From assembly GCA_964402715.1 (NCBI GenBank), contig CAYODJ010000008.1:1-64000 (forward strand): a stretch of 64,000 nt of DNA, given 5' to 3'. Source of the stretch: CALXOD01 sp964402715. GTDB taxonomy: Bacteria > Verrucomicrobiota > Lentisphaeria > Victivallales > Victivallaceae. How positions within the stretch are numbered: position 1 is the first letter of the stretch; each line of letters opens with the position of its first letter. A program made the position numbers and the translations under genes. Shown in pieces: positions 60,568-64,000 of this stretch. A model generated the notes under the pieces. The model was not told the DNA's origin, made no database searches, and saw only the letters and a list, made by a program, of their open reading frames with translations.

Positions 60568-61628
60568 GTCAGCCCCTTCTCCTCCGCCGCGCCGATGTAC
60601 GCCCGCAGATCCTCCCGCGTGCTCACCCGCCGCCGTTCGTAGAACGCGCGGTACCAGTGAGCGGTCCGTCTCAGTGCCTCGTCCAGACTCCACACCGGAC
60701 GCCAGCCGAGACGCCCGGCCGCGCGGCCGCAGTTCAGGCGCAGCGCGTCCGCCTCGCGCGGCCCGGACGGGGCGTCCGCGCATTCGAACCGGACGGACGG
60801 CCAGAACGCGGACAGACGGCCGGCCACCTCGCGCACGCGCATGCAGCTTTCCTCCGGCGGACCGAAATTCCACGCCGAGGCGAACGACCGTCTTCCCTCC
60901 AGCAGCTTCTCGCCGAGCAGCAGGTAGCCGGACAGAGCCTCCCACACATGCTGCCACGGACGCACCGCGTCCGGACGCCGCAGCTCCGCCACGCGCCCCG
61001 CCGCGGCGGAGCGGATCAGATCCGGAATCAGCCGGTCGGCGGCCCAGTCGCCGCCGCCGATCACGTTGCCGGCCCGGGCCGTCGCCGCCAGGACGCGGCG
61101 ATCCTCCTCCCAGAAGGCTTCGCGGTAGCAGGCCGCCGCCAGTTCCGCGCAGGCCTTGGAGGCGCTGTACGGATCGTCCCCCCCGAGGGGCGCGCTCTCC
61201 GCGTAGGCCGCCGCGCGGCTGCGGTTCCGGTAGCACTTGTCGCTGGTGACCACCACCGCCGCGCGGACCGAACCGCAGCTGCGGCAGCACTCGAGAACGT
61301 TGACCGTGCCCTGCACGTTGATCTCAAAAGTCCCGGCGGGATCGCGGAACGAGGCCCGCACCAGCGGCTGCGCCGCGAGATGAAACACTATTTCAGGACG
61401 GAATCTCCGGAAGACCTCCGACAGTCTCCGGCGGTCCCGCACGTCGCACCACTCCGACTCCGCCGACAGACGCAGCAGCGGGAACAGCGCCGGCTCCGTC
61501 GCCGGAGGCAGCGAGCAGCCGGCCACGACCGCCCCCATGCGCTCCAGCCAGAAGCACAGGTTGGATCCTTTGAATCCGGAATGTCCGCTGACCAGCACCC
61601 GCCGTCCGCTGTAGACGCCGCCGAACAT
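60555..61628 (-). CDS. rfbG: CDP-glucose 4,6-dehydratase
   Basis: This 357-residue extended SDR is started at ATG 61628 (M-F-G-G-V-Y-S-G-R-R). SGHSGFKGSNLCFWL is the NAD-binding loop, HLAAQPLVRAS near 80 is typical of RfbG, and YSASKACAE near 160 is the Y-x3-K site. VVVTSDKCYRN and ARAGNVIGGGDWA are also family blocks. It dehydrates CDP-glucose at C4-C6. It follows rfbF by 2 bp and overlaps rfbH. Confidence 0.95.
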   Translation of the reverse strand: MFGGVYSGRRVLVSGHSGFKGSNLCFWLERMGAVVAGCSLPPATEPALFPLLRLSAESEWCDVRDRRRLSEVFRRFRPEIVFHLAAQPLVRASFRDPAGTFEINVQGTVNVLECCRSCGSVRAAVVVTSDKCYRNRSRAAAYAESAPLGGDDPYSASKACAELAAACYREAFWEEDRRVLAATARAGNVIGGGDWAADRLIPDLIRSAAAGRVAELRRPDAVRPWQHVWEALSGYLLLGEKLLEGRRSFASAWNFGPPEESCMRVREVAGRLSAFWPSVRFECADAPSGPREADALRLNCGRAAGRLGWRPVWSLDEALRRTAHWYRAFYERRRVSTREDLRAYIGAAEEKGLTWTN

Positions 61629-61630
61629 CG

Positions 61631-62464
61631 TCAGAGGTTCTCCGTGCGGGGGCGCGGCCAGTGACGCGTCCAGGGAGCGCGGCGCGTGTTCCACATCTCG
61701 TTGAGCATGAGGTATTCACGCGGCGTGTCCATGCACTGCCAGAACCCCTCGTGCAGCCAGACTCCGAGCTCCCCCGACGCCACGGCCGCCTTCATCGGCT
61801 CCTCCTCCAGATACACGTCGCGGTCCCCGGGAATCATGCGGTCTATGAACGCCCTGTCCATGACCATGAAGCCGCCGTTGACACTGCTGTCGGTGCGGGC
61901 CGGCTTCTCGGCGTAGCCGCACACGCGGCCGCCGCTGATCTCCAGCTCCCCGAAACGCCCCTCGGGATGCACCGCCGACACCGTCAGCAGCCGTCCGCCA
62001 TCCAGATGACGGCGCAGCGCCGCGCGGACGTCGATGTCGGCGACCGCGTCCCCGTAAGTCAGAAACAGGACGCGGTCCGAATCCCTCAGATGCCGCGACG
62101 CCAGGCGGATTCTGGTGGCGGTGCGGCTGTCGGCGCCGGTGTCGGCCAGAGTGACCTCCCACTCGGACTCGGGACAGCCGCCGCTGTAGCGGACGCTGTC
62201 CGGCAGACCCGGACGCAGGGTGACATCCGAGTTCAGAGCGCGGAAATTCAGGAAGTAGTGCACGAACTCCTCGCGCTTGTACCCCAGACAGAGAATGAAA
62301 CGGCGCACTCCGAACGCGGCGTAGCACTGCATGATGTGCCACACGATCGGGTGCGGCCCGACGGGCACCATCGGCTTGGGCAGCATCTCGGTGACGTCCC
62401 GCAGTCTGGTGCCGCGGCCGCCGCACAGAATCATCAGCGGCGGCATTTCCTGACAGTCCGACAT
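61631..62464 (-). CDS. rfbF: Glucose-1-phosphate cytidylyltransferase
   Basis: This 277-residue nucleotidyltransferase is started at ATG 62464 with AAGGAG 11 bp upstream. ILCGGRGTRLRDVTEMLPKPMVPVG is the activated-nucleotide site (residues ~11-35), GYKREEFVHYFLNF near 70 is typical of RfbF, and TYGDAVADID carries the metal-binding D-x-D. It makes CDP-glucose from CTP and glucose-1-phosphate. First gene of rfbF-rfbG-rfbH; the final reductase or epimerase (abequose, paratose or tyvelose branch) is not in the window. Confidence 0.95.
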   Translation of the reverse strand: MSDCQEMPPLMILCGGRGTRLRDVTEMLPKPMVPVGPHPIVWHIMQCYAAFGVRRFILCLGYKREEFVHYFLNFRALNSDVTLRPGLPDSVRYSGGCPESEWEVTLADTGADSRTATRIRLASRHLRDSDRVLFLTYGDAVADIDVRAALRRHLDGGRLLTVSAVHPEGRFGELEISGGRVCGYAEKPARTDSSVNGGFMVMDRAFIDRMIPGDRDVYLEEEPMKAAVASGELGVWLHEGFWQCMDTPREYLMLNEMWNTRRAPWTRHWPRPRTENL

Positions 62465-62608
62465 CCGGCCGGCGACTCCTTGCGTTGGTGACAAACCGTC
62501 TCACCCCAAAGATATACCGTCCGTCCTAAAAAACAAGCGGAAAACGGCGGTTCCGGCTTTCGGCGCGGCGCGGCGGCGGTTTTTTGCCGGAAAAGCGCCG
62601 CCGGAATT

Positions 62609-62636
62609 TGAAAGAGGGCCTTCGAATGCTACATTA
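62609..62636 (+). promoter_or_regulatory. Promoter of tRNA-Glu
   Basis: TTGAAA at 62609-62614 and TACATT at 62631-62636 have a 16-bp spacer, 14 bp before the tRNA 5' end. Confidence 0.65.
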
Positions 62637-62650
62637 ACCGCCGCCGTGCA

Positions 62651-62726
62651 GTCCCTATCGTCTAGAGGCCTAGGACACCGGGTTTTCATCCCGGCAACTC
62701 GGGTTCGAATCCCGATGGGGATGCCA
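62651..62726 (+). tRNA. tRNA-Glu (anticodon TTC), CCA encoded
   Basis: A complete cloverleaf: acceptor GTCCCTA/TGGGGAT, a D-arm with CGTCTAGAGGCCTAGGACA, an anticodon stem CCGGG/CCCGG around TTTTCAT (anticodon TTC), a T-arm with CTCGGGTTCGAATCCCGA, discriminator G and an encoded CCA. tRNA genes are common prophage attachment sites, and phage remains lie just downstream. Confidence 0.96.
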
Positions 62727-62867
62727 TTTCCCGCCGATCGGCCGCTCTCCGATCCGGATTCATGGCCGATACGGAGAGCGCATCCCCCCGGCCGTCCGCG
62801 CTCGACCGCCCGTCTTCAACCGCAATCCGTCAATGGCCGTCAGTTCCGACCGCGTCGGATGACGCCG

Positions 62868-63065
62868 TCAAACGTCGGTTCCGGCGACGATCCTCCCCGG
62901 CGTCTCCGGAATCACCGGCGGAGCGATCAGAATGATTTTCCCGTCCTGAATTGTACTGAAAAGATCGAAATCGCGCACCGGAACGCGGGTGTACCGCGTC
63001 CTGCCGTCCTTGGGTCCGGCCGGCTGTTCGACGATCACGTCAGTGTCCGGATTGAACAGAATCAC
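62868..63065 (-). CDS. Small hypothetical protein
   Basis: This 65-residue frame begins GTG (M-I-L-F-N-P-D-T-D-V-I-V) with GGAGG directly in front, too close to be ideal. The sequence is protein-like (RYTRVPVRDFDLFSTIQDG; APPVIPETPG) but I recognise no family. It lies between tRNA-Glu and the toxin-antitoxin genes, on the opposite strand from the latter, within the probable phage-derived segment. Confidence 0.45.
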   Translation of the reverse strand: MILFNPDTDVIVEQPAGPKDGRTRYTRVPVRDFDLFSTIQDGKIILIAPPVIPETPGRIVAGTDV

Positions 63066-63186
63066 GCCTCCTTTTTACGGACGCGGCGATTGTCAAAACC
63101 GGAAACGTCGACGGCGCGGAAGAACCCGTGAAAAACATTGCAGAATAGAACTTATAAATCATATTCTGACGGAATCGGGGATTTTC

Positions 63187-63387
63187 ATGAAGCGGACTGT
63201 CACGAAAAGGAAGCATTTTCACATGATGCGGGCCGGAAAAATCAGGGCGTTCTGCGTGTACGGCGCGAACGACGTTGTCTACGGTGTTCACGCTTATGAC
63301 AAGAAAACACAGAGCATGCCGGCACGGAACATAGTTTACGCGTTCAAAGTCTTAGGGTCGCTGACTGCGGGAGAACCTGTGAAATGA
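63187..63387 (+). CDS. HigB/RelE-like toxin, N-terminally short
   Basis: This 66-residue protein contains the C-terminal core of Gp49/HigB-type toxins: RAGKIRAFCVYGANDVVYGVHAYDKKTQ, then PARNIVYAFK, matching the usual FF-x-x-G..I.LLH.F.KKTQKTP..E pattern. Family members are usually ~100-120 residues, so about 40 N-terminal residues are missing, and the upstream frame does not supply them. CGGGGA precedes the ATG. It overlaps the antitoxin gene by ATGA, the classic toxin-first HigBA order. It may be inactive. Confidence 0.68.
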   Translation: MKRTVTKRKHFHMMRAGKIRAFCVYGANDVVYGVHAYDKKTQSMPARNIVYAFKVLGSLTAGEPVK

Positions 63388-63737
63388 AGAAGGAACACGC
63401 CGAATTTCTGACCGATGCTCAAATCGCGGCCGAAATCGCGGAGATGGCGAAAAATCCGGCGGCGCTGAAAGCGGAAAGCGAGGAGAGAGACGCTTATTTC
63501 ACAGCCCCCGCGAACGCCGCCGAGATTGAGGAGCAGCAGACTCTCATGGACTTGGTGACCGCCTTGTACGAGGTGCGCCGCGCCGCCGGACTGACACAGA
63601 AGGAACTCGCCGAGATCCTCGGGACGAAGCAGACATACATCGCGCAGATTGAAAAAGGGAAGAAGAACATCACCTTTTCCACGCTGACGAAATATGCCCG
63701 CGCCTGCGGCAGGAGAGTCGCCGTGAATCCGCTGTGA
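63384..63737 (+). CDS. HigA-like XRE-family antitoxin
   Basis: This 117-residue protein has a C-terminal helix-turn-helix of the Cro/C1 type at residues ~55-110: LYEVRRAAGLTQKELAEILGTKQTYIAQIEKGKKN, then TFSTLTKYARACGRRVAV. The N-terminal ~50 residues are acidic and helical and probably wrap the toxin. The gene overlaps the toxin. It would repress its own promoter upstream of 63187. Confidence 0.87.
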   Translation: MKKEHAEFLTDAQIAAEIAEMAKNPAALKAESEERDAYFTAPANAAEIEEQQTLMDLVTALYEVRRAAGLTQKELAEILGTKQTYIAQIEKGKKNITFSTLTKYARACGRRVAVNPL

Positions 63738-63758
63738 TTTCCTTCAGTCGCGGAACCG

Positions 63759-64000
63759 TCACGCCGGAACGGACCGGCTCCCTCCGCTGGCGAGTTCCGC
63801 CAGAACCCAGACGGGCGCGTCCATGTGATCCGGCGAACCGGCCGCGCCCGGCGGCGCGATGGAAGTCATCTGCCCCTCCAGTTCCGAAAATTTGCCGACG
63901 CGCATGATGGACGCGTCCCTTTTCATAGAGCGCGGCGGCGGGTTCGGCGCGGATGATCTTTCTGCGCGAGCCGCGTCAACGCGATCCGCACGCCGGAGAA
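63759..64000 (-). pseudogene. Frameshifted C-terminal remnant of a phage terminase large subunit
   Basis: Reading the minus strand from the right edge gives three adjacent pieces in different frames: G-V-R-I-A-L-T-R-L-A-Q, then K-I-I-R-A-E-P-A-A-A-L-Y-E-K-G-R-V-H-H, then V-G-K-F-S-E-L-E-G-Q-M. The last piece continues to SPDHMDAPVWVLAEL and a stop at 63761-63759. This order and wording is that of the C-terminal nuclease end of phage terminase large subunits. Two frame breaks, near 63963 and 63900, mean it cannot be translated intact. The rest lies beyond the window. Confidence 0.8.

Noticed and set aside
62743..62780. Hairpin downstream of tRNA-Glu as terminator
   Set aside because: A 9-bp stem (CGCTCTCCG/CGGAGAGCG) exists, but the loop is 20 nt and there is no T-tail.
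1..64000. CRISPR array or cas genes accompanying the CARF-ADA cassette
   Set aside because: I found no regularly spaced repeats and no recognisable Cas protein in the window; the only direct repeat of note is the 10-bp unit at 30001-30044, which has no spacers.

Overview
The window looks like chromosomal DNA from a Lentisphaerota bacterium (Victivallales-like). I base this on the prepilin-like proteins whose N-termini read F-T-L-I-E-L-L-V-V-I-A and whose C-termini carry an H-x9-DG-type motif, on a 1,490-residue secreted heparinase-like protein with FG-GAP/propeller repeats, on the high G+C, and on promoters of the form TTGnnn-N17-TATATT. The assignment is inference; no rRNA gene is present.

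Left edge (1-3,051): the tail of an A+T-rich gene faces a two-gene minus-strand cassette: a CARF domain fused to an adenosine deaminase (Cad1-like) and, overlapping it by 14 bp, a Nudix hydrolase. This is the most exciting locus. It has the parts of a cyclic-oligoadenylate-triggered nucleotide-deaminating defence, but no cas gene or CRISPR array is visible nearby.

3,179-18,454: a LacI regulator is divergent from a five-gene sugar/polyol catabolic operon (DHQ-dehydratase-like aldolase, epimerase, alcohol dehydrogenase, Gfo/Idh/MocA, quinone oxidoreductase). Then come tRNA-Pro(GGG), a GH51 arabinofuranosidase, a GntR regulator, a prepilin whose start codon is out of frame across an A9 tract, and the giant heparinase-like protein.

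18,455-27,913: a probable gene-decay zone, then redox enzymes (Fe-S aldo/keto reductase, atypical SDR, DUF362, Tat-exported flavodoxin-like protein, esterase-monooxygenase fusion, flavin reductase, SnoaL-like protein) and two envelope proteins, one a lipoprotein with a second poly(A) frameshift at its start.

27,914-36,569: an envelope glycan cluster (AglD-type flippase-like protein, GT4 with a 10-bp tandem repeat in its reading frame, GT39-like protein, GT2), then CvpA, a degenerate GspE-type ATPase, and holB.

36,556-49,464: housekeeping genes: tmk, the AICAR transformylase half of PurH, a TPR anchor protein, a TrmH methyltransferase, a WecA-like transferase, a radical SAM enzyme, HPr, a membrane TPR protein, metX-metW, thiF, nadA and a dicarboxylate/amino-acid symporter.

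49,465-62,464: a decayed and an intact prepilin, a lipoprotein, an FAD oxidoreductase, a radical SAM-MnmC1 fusion probably modifying tRNA wobble uridine, a GT39-like protein, a double NDK-domain protein, an SDR, and rfbF-rfbG-rfbH for CDP-3,6-dideoxyhexose synthesis.

62,651-64,000: tRNA-Glu(TTC), a short hypothetical, a HigB/HigA-like toxin-antitoxin pair with a shortened toxin, and the frameshifted C-terminus of a phage terminase, which suggests a degraded prophage running off the right edge.
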